Shown here: one piece after another, positions 1-8,658 of the stretch
How the letters are laid out: every line of letters starts with the position of its first letter
How positions within the stretch are numbered: position 1 is the stretch's first letter
Source of the DNA: Pseudomonas sivasensis
GTDB lineage: Bacteria; Pseudomonadota; Gammaproteobacteria; Pseudomonadales; Pseudomonadaceae
Direction: 5' to 3'
DNA length: 64,000 nt
Assembly: GCF_013778505.1 (NCBI RefSeq)
Contig: NZ_JAAOWU010000025.1
Location: forward strand, 1-64,000
Notes under the pieces: model-generated
The model's database searches: none
The model's input: the letters and a program-made list of their open reading frames with translations, nothing else
What the model was told of the DNA's origin: nothing
Translations under genes and position numbers: made by a program

Positions 1-461
1 TCGGCGTGCCGGTGCCGATTTTGATCACCATCGTGTGCTTTGTGTTTTTCGGCTGGCTGCTGAACTACACCACCTACGGGCGCAACACCATGGCCATCGG
101 CGGCAACCCGGAAGCGGCGTTGCTGGCGGGGGTGAACGTTGACCGCACCAAGATCCTGATCTTCGCCGTGCACGGTCTGATCGGCGCGCTGGCCGGCGTG
201 ATCCTCGCCTCGCGCATGACCTCGGGCCAGCCGATGATCGGGCAGGGCTTTGAGCTGACGGTGATCTCGGCCTGTGTACTGGGCGGGGTGTCGTTGAGTG
301 GTGGGATTGGCATGATCCGCCATGTGATCGCGGGGGTGTTGATTTTGGCGATCATCGAGAACGCGATGAACCTGAAGAACATCGACACGTTTTATCAATA
401 CGTAATCCGCGGTTCGATCCTGCTACTGGCGGTGGTCATCGACCGCATGAAACAACGCTAA
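1..461 (+). CDS. araH: Sugar ABC transporter permease, AraH-like (3' part only)
   Basis: This is the C-terminal 150 or so residues of an inner-membrane permease of the ribose/arabinose/xylose ABC family. The reading frame is open at the left edge, so the start lies outside the window. The segment shows the family signature around GRNTMAIGGN and EAALLAGV, then hydrophobic helices, SRMTSGQP, and ACVLGGVSLSGG. The end (IENAMNL, FYQYVIRG, DRMKQR) matches my memory of E. coli AraH more closely than RbsC, which points to L-arabinose or a related sugar. The binding protein and ATPase genes would be upstream. Identification as a sugar permease is firm; the substrate is inferred. Its last about 70 bases recur twice downstream in damaged form. 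Confidence 0.85.
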   Translation, partial: GVPVPILITIVCFVFFGWLLNYTTYGRNTMAIGGNPEAALLAGVNVDRTKILIFAVHGLIGALAGVILASRMTSGQPMIGQGFELTVISACVLGGVSLSGGIGMIRHVIAGVLILAIIENAMNLKNIDTFYQYVIRGSILLLAVVIDRMKQR

Positions 462-483
462 ACCCTCGCCATGTGAAGCCCAA

Positions 484-578
484 AATGTGGGAGGGGGCTT
501 GCTCCCGATCGCAGTGGGTCAGGTAATGAATATATAGCTGACACACTGCAATCGGGAGCAAGCCCCCTCCCACAGTTT
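484..578. repeat. Inverted pair of REP elements
   Basis: Two REP units face each other: GTGGGAGGGGGCTTGCTCCC near 487-505 and its reverse complement near 553-575, separated by a short AT-richer linker. This is the abundant extragenic palindrome of fluorescens-group pseudomonads, here directly behind the permease gene. It can fold as a long hairpin and probably stabilises the upstream mRNA end. No coding capacity is seen. Confidence 0.85.
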
Positions 579-631
579 GAATCGGCGGAGAATTTGAACA
601 CGGTGTTCTGGCTGTAAGTTTGTCCTGGGTT

Positions 632-753
632 CATCAATACGTGATCTGCGGTTTGATCCTGCTACTGGCGGGGGGCATCGACCGCATGAAACAACGCTGA
701 TCCAGACCCTATGAAGGCCAAATGTGGGAGGGAGCAAGCCCCCTCCCACAGTT
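632..753 (+). repeat. Decayed copy of the permease gene end plus a fused REP
   Basis: Bases 633-700 repeat the last about 70 bases of the permease gene (from TATCAATACGT through GCATGAAACAACGCT) with several substitutions; the stop is TGA instead of TAA. The copied gene end is followed, as in the original, by a REP. Here the two REP arms have collapsed into one short palindrome (GTGGGAGGGAGCAAGCC to CCCTCCCAC, 724-749). It is not translated as far as can be seen: no start or upstream part is present. Confidence 0.75.
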
Positions 754-807
754 TTAATCGGCGGAGAATTTGAATACGGTGTTCTGGTTGTAAGTTTGTA
801 TTGGGTT

Positions 808-987
808 CATCAATGCGTGATCTGCGGTTTGATCCTGCTACTGGCGGTGGTCATCGATCTCATGAAACAACGCTGATCCAAACCCTATGAAAGCCGAATG
901 TGGGAGGGGGCTTGCTCCCGATAGCGGAGTGTCAGTTTGCACATTTGTCTCTGACACACCGCCATCGGGGGCAAGCCCCTCCCACCT
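808..987 (+). repeat. Second decayed copy of the permease gene end plus REP pair
   Basis: Bases 809-876 are a third version of the permease gene terminus, 176 bases after the second. It again reads into the same short linker (CCCTATGAA) and a REP pair (898-923 and 961-985). The block 580-758 and the following block share the lead-in AATCGGCGGAGAATTTGAA, so the unit was duplicated in tandem together with its spacer. The stretch 462-1056 contains nothing else that I recognise apart from the promoter region of the next gene. Confidence 0.75.
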
Positions 988-1056
988 ATAGATCTCAACT
1001 GTATTGACGGGCGGTATTTGCCATAATGCCCGCGCTTTCATACTTATAGGCCCGAT

Positions 1057-1860
1057 ATGCAGGAAAACGCCCACACCCCCGTCAAAGACGCCGCCCCCAC
1101 CGGCACCCAGACCCTGCTGCGTGGCTTGGGCGTGGTGCAGGCAGTGGCGGCCGGTGCGCGGGATCTGAAAGAGATCGCCAAGCGCATCGGCACCACCCGC
1201 AGCACCACCCACCGCCTGGCCAGTTGCCTGGTGGATGAGCGTTACCTGCGCGTAGTGCCGCAAGTCGGTTACCTGCTGGGTCCAAAGTTGATTGAACTGG
1301 GCTTCCAGGCACGGGAAGAGCTGCCATTGGTGACCCTGGCGGTGCCGTATCTGGACGAGTTGTCGGCGCTGACCGGTGACACCATCCACCTGGCGATTCG
1401 CGAATTTGACGACGTGCTGTACCTGCACAAGAACCCTGGCCGTAATGGCCCGGAAATGCGCTCACGGGTCGGCCATCGCATGCCGTTGGCGCGCACGGGC
1501 GTAGGCAAGGCAATGCTGCTGGATGACACGGTGCAAGAGTGGCAACGCTTGTACGAAACCAGCCTGCCGGCGGGAGGAAAGAACCTGCAGTGGCCGCAGC
1601 ACCCGGAGCAATCCTGGGCACAGTTCGAGCAGCGTATGCATGAATATGTGGTGGGCGGTTATGCGTTCGATCTGGAAGACAACGAACCGTCGATCCGCTG
1701 CGTGGCGGCACCGGTGCGCGATGCGAGCCGGCGAATCGTCGCCGGCATCAGCATCGCCAGTACCGTGCCTTATATGCCGCTGGAGAAAATGGCCGAGCTG
1801 ATCCCTGTCATCAAACAAGTCGCAGCGCGGCTTTCAGCGGAGTTGGGCGCGAAGGTCTGA
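1057..1860 (+). CDS. IclR family transcriptional regulator
   Basis: A 267-residue DNA-binding regulator. Residues about 20-75 form the winged HTH (LLRGLGVVQAV, then LKEIAKRIGTTRSTTHRLAS); residues about 90-265 are the IclR effector domain (RVGHRMPLARTGVGKAML is the conserved loop, followed by GGYAFDLEDNEPSIRCVAAP). Length and layout are normal for the family. It lies downstream of the sugar permease in the same direction but is separated by about 600 bases of REP and duplicated sequence, so co-transcription is doubtful. A role in sugar catabolism or transport control is an inference from position only. Confidence 0.92.
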   Translation: MQENAHTPVKDAAPTGTQTLLRGLGVVQAVAAGARDLKEIAKRIGTTRSTTHRLASCLVDERYLRVVPQVGYLLGPKLIELGFQAREELPLVTLAVPYLDELSALTGDTIHLAIREFDDVLYLHKNPGRNGPEMRSRVGHRMPLARTGVGKAMLLDDTVQEWQRLYETSLPAGGKNLQWPQHPEQSWAQFEQRMHEYVVGGYAFDLEDNEPSIRCVAAPVRDASRRIVAGISIASTVPYMPLEKMAELIPVIKQVAARLSAELGAKV

Positions 1861-2913
1861 TCAGACCTTCAGGGTCGCCATGTCGATGACAAAGCGGTAC
1901 TTCACATCACCGGCGATCATGCGGGCATAGGCCTCGTTGATCTGGCGGATGTCGAGCATTTCGATGTCGCAGGTGATGCCATGCTCGGCGCAGAAATCCA
2001 GGACTTCCTGGGTTTCGGCAATGCCACCGATCAGCGAACCGGCCAGTACCTTACGGCCCAACACCAGTTTGGCTGCATTCACCGGCGGGTCCACTGGCTC
2101 GATCAAACCGACCAGGATGTGCACGCCGTCAAAGCGCAGCACGTCGAGGTAGGGGTTGAGGTCGTGCTGAACTGGGATGGTGTCCAGCAAGAAATCAAAG
2201 TGCCCGGCAGCAGCTTTCATCTGCTCGGCGTCGGTGGACACGATCACGTGGTCGGCGCCCTGGCGACGGCCTTCTTCAGCCTTGCTCGCGGAGCGGGTGA
2301 ACAGCGTGACCTCCGCGCCCATGGCTTTGGCGAACTTGATGCCCATATGGCCCAGACCGCCCATGCCCAGGATCCCGACTTTATCGCCGGCCTTTACGCC
2401 GTAGTGCTTGAGCGGCGAGTAAGTGGTAATGCCGGCGCACAGGATCGGCGCGGCGCTGGCCAGGTCGAGCTTGGCCGGAATCTTCACCACAAAGTGCTCG
2501 CTGACCACGATGCTGTCGGAGTAGCCGCCCATGGTGTTGCTGCCATCCACACGATCCGGCGTGGCGTAGGTCATGGTCGGGCCTTCGAGGCAGTATTGCT
2601 CCAGGTCCGATTTGCACGCTTCACAGTGACGGCACGAATCGACCATGCAGCCTACGCCGACGAGGTCGCCGACTTTATGCGCGGTAACGCTGGCGCCGAC
2701 GGCCGTGACCTTGCCGACAATTTCGTGGCCGGGCATCAGCGGGTACACAGCGATGCCCCATTCGTTGCGCGCCTGGTGGATGTCGGAGTGGCAGACGCCG
2801 CAGTACATAATCTCGATCGCCACGTCATCGGCGCGCGGGCTGCGGCGTTCAAACGACATGGGGGCGAGGGGAGTGGTGGCCGACTGGGCGGCATAACCGA
2901 TGGCGGTATACAT
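1861..2913 (-). CDS. Zinc-dependent NAD(P) alcohol dehydrogenase, YahK-like
   Basis: A 350-residue medium-chain dehydrogenase of the cinnamyl-alcohol-dehydrogenase branch, probably reducing aldehydes with NADPH. It has the catalytic zinc ligands in GVCHSD and GHE, the structural zinc cluster in DSCRHCEACKSDLEQYC, and the nucleotide-binding GMGGLGHMG. The closest relative I recall is E. coli YahK (similar length, same GGYS and AGITTYSPL motifs). The ATG at 2913 was chosen because the homology starts there; the frame is open further up to 2964. It is divergent from an AraC-type regulator at 3096, which may control it. Confidence 0.9.
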   Translation of the reverse strand: MYTAIGYAAQSATTPLAPMSFERRSPRADDVAIEIMYCGVCHSDIHQARNEWGIAVYPLMPGHEIVGKVTAVGASVTAHKVGDLVGVGCMVDSCRHCEACKSDLEQYCLEGPTMTYATPDRVDGSNTMGGYSDSIVVSEHFVVKIPAKLDLASAAPILCAGITTYSPLKHYGVKAGDKVGILGMGGLGHMGIKFAKAMGAEVTLFTRSASKAEEGRRQGADHVIVSTDAEQMKAAAGHFDFLLDTIPVQHDLNPYLDVLRFDGVHILVGLIEPVDPPVNAAKLVLGRKVLAGSLIGGIAETQEVLDFCAEHGITCDIEMLDIRQINEAYARMIAGDVKYRFVIDMATLKV

Positions 2914-3095
2914 GGTGAAACCTCGCAAAAAGCAGTGACAAGTGAGGCGGGCCATTCTCCCCATCGACCGTCGAGGCGACCATGGCGATTGCTCCGAGTC
3001 TCATGCCTATTCGTCCGGGAGTGCCCCTTGTTTGGATTTATGTGCCGCCAGACCTGCGATGATGCTATCATCCCTTTTTCGCGAAGTTTTTTGCC

Positions 3096-3989
3096 ATGTT
3101 GTTGACCCGCCATCTCGACGCCAACGCCACGTTGGTTTCCCTGATTGAGGGGCTCACGCCCTGTGAAGGTTTTTCCCCTACCCATCTGCCCGGTGTGAAG
3201 GTGCTGCGCGCCAGTTGCGACGTGGCGCGCGGCCCGCAGATCTATGAGCCGAGCCTGATGTTCGTGGCCCAAGGCAGCAAACTCGCTTATCTGGGGCCGC
3301 GGACCCTGGAGTATGGCGCTGGGCATTACTTGATCCAGGCGATGCCCGTGCCGTTCGAGTGCGAGACATTCGCCATGGCGCCCGGAGCACCGCTGTTGGG
3401 TGTGTCGGTGGGTATCGACCGTGTGGTGTTGGGGGAGTTGGTGATGGCCATGGGCATGCAGGCTGGGCCGCCACCGACCCCGCAAACCCTGGAGTCGATG
3501 AGTTCGGTGGTGCTGGATGACGCCATGCGCGGTTGCGTCGAACGGTTGTTGCAGTGCCTGCACGATCCGCTGGAAAGCCGGATCATGGGTCCAGCGCGGG
3601 TGCGCGAATTGTTGTTCACCGCGCTGCGCGGGCCGCAGGCGGATGTGCTGCGTGCGTTGGTAGAGCAACAGGGGCAATTCTCGCGGATTGCCACGTCGTT
3701 GAGTCACCTGCATGCCCATTTCGCCGAGCCGCTCAATATCGAGACGTTAGCCGGGTATGCGCACATGAGTGCGTCGACCTTCCATGAGCACTTCAAGCGC
3801 TGCACCTTGCTGTCGCCGGTGCAGTACCTCAAGCGTCTGCGCCTGCTCAAGGCCCAGCAATTGCTGCTGGTGGAAGGCATGGGCGTGGCCCAGGCGGCGC
3901 ACAACGTGGGTTACCAGAGCACGTCGCAGTTCAGTCGCGAATACAAGCGCTACTTCGAGCGCAACCCAGGGGAAGAGCGCGCGGCTTAG
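3096..3989 (+). CDS. AraC family transcriptional regulator (AraC_N type)
   Basis: A 297-residue regulator with an N-terminal cupin-like ligand domain (about residues 25-180; LMFVAQGSKLAYLG and GHYLIQAMPVPFECE are typical) and a C-terminal double-HTH DNA-binding domain (about 195-295; LAGYAHMSASTFHEHFK and VGYQSTSQFSREYKRYFERNP). It is transcribed away from the alcohol dehydrogenase, with 182 bases between the starts, the usual layout of regulator and target. Its 3' end overlaps the end of the convergent MocR gene by four bases. Confidence 0.92.
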   Translation: MLLTRHLDANATLVSLIEGLTPCEGFSPTHLPGVKVLRASCDVARGPQIYEPSLMFVAQGSKLAYLGPRTLEYGAGHYLIQAMPVPFECETFAMAPGAPLLGVSVGIDRVVLGELVMAMGMQAGPPPTPQTLESMSSVVLDDAMRGCVERLLQCLHDPLESRIMGPARVRELLFTALRGPQADVLRALVEQQGQFSRIATSLSHLHAHFAEPLNIETLAGYAHMSASTFHEHFKRCTLLSPVQYLKRLRLLKAQQLLLVEGMGVAQAAHNVGYQSTSQFSREYKRYFERNPGEERAA

Positions 3990-5377
3990 TAGTAACGTCG
4001 CGGGTCAGAATCGATCAGGCTGGCCAACTTGGTCAGGGCGAAGCGCAGCTCGTCCTGACTGGTGGGCGACATCAGTACCAGCCGTACACTGCGCGTCACC
4101 CCGGAACGTTCGGCCTGGAACTGAGTGCCACTGAGCACCAGCACCCCATTGGCCCGCGCCAGCATGGTGAATTCGTCGCTGGTCCAGGGCTCGGGCAGCG
4201 TCAGCCAGACATGGTAGGAGTACGGCTGGGTCTTGAGTTCGTAATTGGCGAAGATCTCCTGGGCAATCGCTTGGCGCCCGGCGGCTTCGTTGCGCTGGAT
4301 ACGGATCAGTTTTTTGTCCAGGCCTTCGGTGACGACATTGCTGGCCAGTTGCGCAGTCAGTGGCGACGGCATCCACACGCTGCTGCGGACCATCGACGTC
4401 AAGCGTGACAGTAGTTTTGGCGGGCTATACAGGTAGCCGATGCGCAGCGCAGGCATCACCGACTTCGACAGGCTGGTCAGGTACACCGAACGGTCCGGGG
4501 CGAACGCCGACAGCGGTTTGATTGGCGGGTCGGTGGCGAGAAAACCGTAGATGTCATCGTCGAGAATGATGAAGTCGAACTCTTCGGCCAGCGCCGCGAT
4601 TTGCGCCCGACGCTTTTGCGACATGATCGCCGCCGTCGGGTTCTGGCAGGTTGCCACGCAGACCAGCATCGCCGGTTTTTCGCGCTGGCACAGTTCGCGC
4701 AGTGCCTCGGGGATGATGCCTTCGTCATCCATCGGCACGCCCCGCAGACGGCGCTCCAGGCCGTGGGCCAGGGAAATGATGCCGGGGTAGCAAAGCGCTT
4801 CGCAGAGCACCAGGTCGCCGGCGTTGGTCAGGGCGCTCATGGCCACCATCAAGCCATGCTGGGCTCCGGCGGTGATGATCACTTGCTGCCACTGCGCATC
4901 GGGCAACGAATGCCGCAACCACTGTGCACCCGCCTCGCGATGAGCCGGGTGGCCGCCATCGGGTGCGTAGTCCAGGGCGCGCGCGAAATCGGTGCTCTTG
5001 GCCATGCTCACCAATGCATCGCGCAGCCAGTATTCCAGGGTTTCGCTGTAGGGCTTGATGATCGATAGATCGAGCAGTTCGGACTGCCCAAGATTCAAGG
5101 GTACGGACGCACTGTTACTCGCCGGCAGTTCCAACTGCTTTTGATTGAGCACATACGTGCCGCGCCCCACTTCACCCTGCACCAAGCGACGCCGCTGGGC
5201 TTCGCTGTACGCGCGGCTGATGGTGCCCGGCGTGACATTCAGCGTCGTGGCCAGCTCCCGCAGGGTCGGCAGGCGATCGCCTTCGTTCAATACGCCGTTG
5301 CCGATATCGCGTGCCAACGCATCGGCAATCGACAAATACATCGGCTGGCCGAATTCGCTTAGCTGGGGAACCCACAT
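3986..5377 (-). CDS. MocR-type regulator (GntR HTH fused to aminotransferase fold)
   Basis: A 463-residue two-domain regulator. Residues about 10-80 are a GntR winged HTH (GDRLPTLRELATTLNVTPGTISRAY); residues about 95-460 have the fold-type I aminotransferase fold with the PLP-binding lysine in SLSKS (about K305), NPT near 246 and the Asp of DDDIYG near 275. Such proteins sense PLP or a PLP-amino-acid adduct. It is divergent from the BenE/D-amino-acid dehydrogenase/SHMT cluster and is the obvious candidate to control it; repeated ATTGAT boxes lie in the shared intergenic region. Confidence 0.92.
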   Translation of the reverse strand: MWVPQLSEFGQPMYLSIADALARDIGNGVLNEGDRLPTLRELATTLNVTPGTISRAYSEAQRRRLVQGEVGRGTYVLNQKQLELPASNSASVPLNLGQSELLDLSIIKPYSETLEYWLRDALVSMAKSTDFARALDYAPDGGHPAHREAGAQWLRHSLPDAQWQQVIITAGAQHGLMVAMSALTNAGDLVLCEALCYPGIISLAHGLERRLRGVPMDDEGIIPEALRELCQREKPAMLVCVATCQNPTAAIMSQKRRAQIAALAEEFDFIILDDDIYGFLATDPPIKPLSAFAPDRSVYLTSLSKSVMPALRIGYLYSPPKLLSRLTSMVRSSVWMPSPLTAQLASNVVTEGLDKKLIRIQRNEAAGRQAIAQEIFANYELKTQPYSYHVWLTLPEPWTSDEFTMLARANGVLVLSGTQFQAERSGVTRSVRLVLMSPTSQDELRFALTKLASLIDSDPRRYY

Positions 5378-5464
5378 GAATGATCACTGCCCATCGTAGA
5401 AATGATGAATATCCGAGCATATCACATGGAGGTTAGGCAACTAATAAATCGACACAATTGGCGA

Positions 5465-5503
5465 ATTGATTCGATTGATCCCGTGATTGAATCGATATTG
5501 ATC
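5465..5503. promoter_or_regulatory. Repeated ATTGAT boxes, candidate MocR operator
   Basis: The 349-base AT-rich gap between the MocR gene and the BenE-like gene contains two near-identical direct repeats, ATTGATTCGATTGATC (5465-5480) and ATTGAATCGATATTGATC (5486-5503), about 21 bases apart. Phased direct repeats between a MocR gene and its target are the usual operator form. Related ATCGAA/AATCGA words recur near 5657-5680. The assignment is inferred from position and repetition only. Confidence 0.5.
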
Positions 5504-5726
5504 GCTAGGTTCAGATATTTTTTTGTTTTTTAATCTCCTTATAAATCAAATAATTAAATGCGTAATGGCGCGAAAAAAGGCACGTATAGCAAAAAAACAT
5601 CCCGTAACAACCTCGCCAGCTATTGAATCAACTCAATTCCTTAAAATACACTCATCTCGAATCGAAGCAATCGACTCAATCCTCCCCTGTTCACTGCCTG
5701 GCCCCGCCGCGCCAAGTCGAGACATC

Positions 5727-6932
5727 ATGGACACACTCAGAAAGGATCTATCCCTGTCAGCCGTCATCGCGGGCTTTATTGCCGTGATCATTTCTTATGC
5801 CGGCCCTTTGATCATCGTGTTTCAGGCGGCCAAGGAAGCGCACCTGCCCAATGACGTGGTGTCTTCGTGGATCTGGGCGATTTCCATCGGCAGCGGCATC
5901 ACTGGCCTGTTCCTCAGCTGGCGCCTACGGGTTCCGGTGATTACCGCGTGGTCCACACCTGGCGCGGCATTGCTCGTTTCGATGCTGCCGACGGTGACGC
6001 TGCCACAGGCCATCGGTGCCTATGTGGTGGCGTCGGTGATCATTGCCGTGGTGGGGTTGTCCGGCGCATTCGACAAGTTGATGAGTCGACTGCCCAAGGC
6101 CATCGCCGCTGCCATGCTTGCTGGCATTCTGTTCCGCTTCGGCGCCGAGCTGTTTACCTCGATCAAGCTGCAACCCGCGCTGGTACTGTCGATGATCGCG
6201 GCCTACCTGATCTTCAAACGCCTCTCGCCGCGCTACGCAATTCTTTCGGTGTTGATTATCGGCTGTGCAGTCGCCGCCTCGTTTGGAGAGTTGAACAGCA
6301 CGGCAATCACCATCGCTGTGGCGCACCCGGTGTTTATCGCGCCGGAATGGAGTTGGCACGCCATCATCAACATCGGCCTGCCGCTGGCGCTGGTGACGCT
6401 GACCGGGCAGTACGTGCCGGGCATGGCAGTGTTGCGCACTTCGGGCTACAACACCCCGGCGCGCTCGATCATTTCGGTGACGGCGATCGGTTCGGTGCTG
6501 ATGGCACCGTTCGGTTCCCACGGCTTCAACCTCGCCGCGATCACCGCTGCCATCTGCACCGGCCGCGAAGCCCACGAGGACCGCGACAAACGCTACATCG
6601 CCGGGATCGCCTGCGGGGTGTTCTACATCCTGATGGGCACCTTCGGCGCGACCCTGGCTTCGGTGTTTTCCGCCTTGCCTAAAGAGTTGATTGCGTCTCT
6701 CGCCGGGTTGGCCCTGTTCGGTGCGATCAGCGCCGGGCTGACCGGTGCCATGGCCGACGAGAAGCAACGGGAAGCCGCGTTGATCACCTTCCTGGTCACC
6801 GCCTCGGGCATGAGTTTCCTCGGCTTGGCCGCGGCGTTCTGGGGGTTGATCTTCGGTCTCGTCGCCCACTTCGTGCTGACCTACACCCGAGAAAGCAAGG
6901 CCATCGCGATGGCTGAGGGCAGCCGTCCATGA
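5727..6932 (+). CDS. BenE family (benzoate/H+ symporter-like) membrane transporter
   Basis: A 401-residue multi-spanning inner-membrane protein of the BenE family. Around 11-12 hydrophobic helices are visible, with the family patterns TAWSTPGAALL, LAGILFRFGAELF and FGSHGFNLAAITAAICTGREAHED. The ATG at 5727 was chosen because the upstream in-frame stretch from 5523 is Lys/Ser-rich, not membrane-like and AT-rich in the DNA; a longer form cannot be ruled out. It starts the MocR-divergent cluster and overlaps the next gene by four bases. Context with amino-acid enzymes suggests that the substrate is an amino-acid-like compound rather than benzoate (inference). Confidence 0.85.
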   Translation: MDTLRKDLSLSAVIAGFIAVIISYAGPLIIVFQAAKEAHLPNDVVSSWIWAISIGSGITGLFLSWRLRVPVITAWSTPGAALLVSMLPTVTLPQAIGAYVVASVIIAVVGLSGAFDKLMSRLPKAIAAAMLAGILFRFGAELFTSIKLQPALVLSMIAAYLIFKRLSPRYAILSVLIIGCAVAASFGELNSTAITIAVAHPVFIAPEWSWHAIINIGLPLALVTLTGQYVPGMAVLRTSGYNTPARSIISVTAIGSVLMAPFGSHGFNLAAITAAICTGREAHEDRDKRYIAGIACGVFYILMGTFGATLASVFSALPKELIASLAGLALFGAISAGLTGAMADEKQREAALITFLVTASGMSFLGLAAAFWGLIFGLVAHFVLTYTRESKAIAMAEGSRP

Positions 6933-8101
6933 CCGCACGTTACGATTTCATAGTGGTGGGCGGTGGCATCGCTGGCGTGTCGGCGGCGTATGAGCTGGCG
7001 GCCCACGGCAGCGTTTGCCTGCTGGAGCAGGAGCAGCAACTGGCCTATCACACCACTGGCCGTTCGGCGGCGATCTCCATGGAAAGCTACGGCAACCAGC
7101 AGATCCGCTCGCTGACCTGCGCTTCCCGAGGCTTTTTCGAGAACCCGCCCGAAGGCCTGGCCGAACACCCATTGTGGTCGCCACGCGGTGCCTTGATCGT
7201 GGCGCAAGCGCAGCGGGTGGACAAACTGGCTGCGCGGTTTACCGCAGTGCTCGGGCAAGTGCCCACGGCAAAGTTCCTCGACGACCAACAGGTGCTCGAA
7301 CTGGTGCCCTACCTGGCCGAAGGCGCCTGGAGCGCAGGCATCTATGAGCCCAGCGCGTTCGACCTGGATGTGCACGGCATTCATTGCGCCTACCTCGGCG
7401 GCCTGCGGGTGCGCGGCGGTGTGGTCAAGCGCGAAGCCGAAGTGGTGCGCGGCGAACACCGCAACGATCACTGGACCTTGCACACCGCTGACGGCCAACG
7501 GTTAGAGGCGTCGATCGTGGTCAACGCTGCCGGCGCCTGGGCTGATGAGTTTGCCCAGCGTTGCGGGGTGCCCCAGGTTGGTGTGCGGCCGTTGCGCCGC
7601 ACGGTGCTGGCGGTGGATCCGCAGTGCGACGTGCACCACACGCCGTACCTGGGCACGGTGGACGAAGACATTTTCATCAAGCCGGAAGCCGGGCGCCTGA
7701 TCGTCTCGCCCTGCGATGAAAACCCGTCGCTGCCCTGTGACGCGCTGCCTGACGAGCTGGACCTGGCGATCACCATGGACCGTCTGCAAAGCACTACTCG
7801 CCTTCGTCCACGCTCGATCATCAACAAGTGGGCAGGCCTGCGTACCTTTGTTGCCGACCGGTCCCCGGTGCTCGGCCAGGATCCGCAACACGAGAGCTTT
7901 ATCTGGCTAGCCGCCCTCGGTGGCTACGGCATTCAAGCCGCGCCAGCCATTGCCCGGCTGTGCAGTCACGCGGCGTTGGGCATCGCCATGCCGACCGATC
8001 TGGCGGCGCTGCAACTCAACTACCAGCATTTCTCCCCGGCGCGTTGCCGCGACGAGGCGTTTTCCAGCCTGGCCGTCAAACAGGTTGCCGATTTGCACTA
8101 A
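6929..8101 (+). CDS. FAD-dependent D-amino-acid dehydrogenase, DauA-like
   Basis: A 390-residue flavoprotein of the DAO family. The dinucleotide-binding motif VVGGGIAGVSAAYEL is at residues 9-24, followed by YHTTGRSAA, VVNAAGAWAD near 200 and the C-terminal FAD contact AALGGYGIQAAPA. The N-terminal half strongly resembles P. aeruginosa D-arginine dehydrogenase DauA as I remember it (SRAFFDNPP/EHPL/SPR region), so oxidation of a D- or achiral amino acid to an imino acid is likely. The next gene encodes RidA, which hydrolyses imino acids. It overlaps the transporter gene by four bases. Confidence 0.88.
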   Translation: MTARYDFIVVGGGIAGVSAAYELAAHGSVCLLEQEQQLAYHTTGRSAAISMESYGNQQIRSLTCASRGFFENPPEGLAEHPLWSPRGALIVAQAQRVDKLAARFTAVLGQVPTAKFLDDQQVLELVPYLAEGAWSAGIYEPSAFDLDVHGIHCAYLGGLRVRGGVVKREAEVVRGEHRNDHWTLHTADGQRLEASIVVNAAGAWADEFAQRCGVPQVGVRPLRRTVLAVDPQCDVHHTPYLGTVDEDIFIKPEAGRLIVSPCDENPSLPCDALPDELDLAITMDRLQSTTRLRPRSIINKWAGLRTFVADRSPVLGQDPQHESFIWLAALGGYGIQAAPAIARLCSHAALGIAMPTDLAALQLNYQHFSPARCRDEAFSSLAVKQVADLH

Positions 8102-8131
8102 CCCTCCACCCACTTCACAAGGAACGTCACC

Positions 8132-8563
8132 ATGCAGACCAACGCTCAACACCAGTCCGTCGCCAAGCCTTTCCTGGGCGAAGAAAACGTGATCTTCACC
8201 GACAAGGCGCCGCTGCCCCTGGGCACGTATTCCCAAGGGATCAAGGTCAGTCACGGGCAAACCATCTACCTGTCGGCACAGACTCCCGTCTCGGCGCTGA
8301 ACAACGAGGTGCTGGCCAAGGACTTCGAAGGCCAGTTGCGTCAGACCCTGGACAATCTGCAGCAAATGGCCGAGGCCGCAGGCGGCACTTTGGCGAACGT
8401 GGTCAAGGTCACGGCGTTCATCACGGACTTGAGCGAGTTCCCGACCCTCAACCGGGTGATGGAGGAGTACTTCACCCAGCCATACCCGGCGCGCACCACT
8501 GCCGGGGCCAGCGCCCTGGCGCGCAATACCCTGGTCGCCATCGACGCCATCATGGTGGTCTGA
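8132..8563 (+). CDS. RidA family enamine/imine deaminase
   Basis: A 143-residue member of the YjgF/YER057c/UK114 family. It shows PLPLGTYSQGIKVSHG, TIYLSAQTP, a central EFPTLNRVMEEYF block and the C-terminal PARTTAGASALARNTLVAIDAI, which carries the conserved substrate-binding Arg. Such proteins speed hydrolysis of reactive enamines and imines from PLP and flavin enzymes. It lies behind an FAD amino-acid dehydrogenase and before a fold-type II PLP enzyme, both of which release such intermediates. A clear ribosome binding site (AAGGAA) precedes the ATG. It has a slightly long N-terminus compared with the usual 125-130 residues. Confidence 0.93.
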   Translation: MQTNAQHQSVAKPFLGEENVIFTDKAPLPLGTYSQGIKVSHGQTIYLSAQTPVSALNNEVLAKDFEGQLRQTLDNLQQMAEAAGGTLANVVKVTAFITDLSEFPTLNRVMEEYFTQPYPARTTAGASALARNTLVAIDAIMVV

Positions 8564-8658
8564 AGCCCACTCTCTGCGTGCAGTGCCCGTCGGTCCGGGG
8601 CAGTGGACCGACGTCGGCAGCAAAAGCACCCGCACCGCGTATTTTCAGGGGGTTGGTC

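Noticed and set aside
632..987. Insertion sequence remnants behind the permease gene
   Set aside because: The repeated parts are the gene's own end and REP hairpins; no transposase fragment or target-site duplication is seen.
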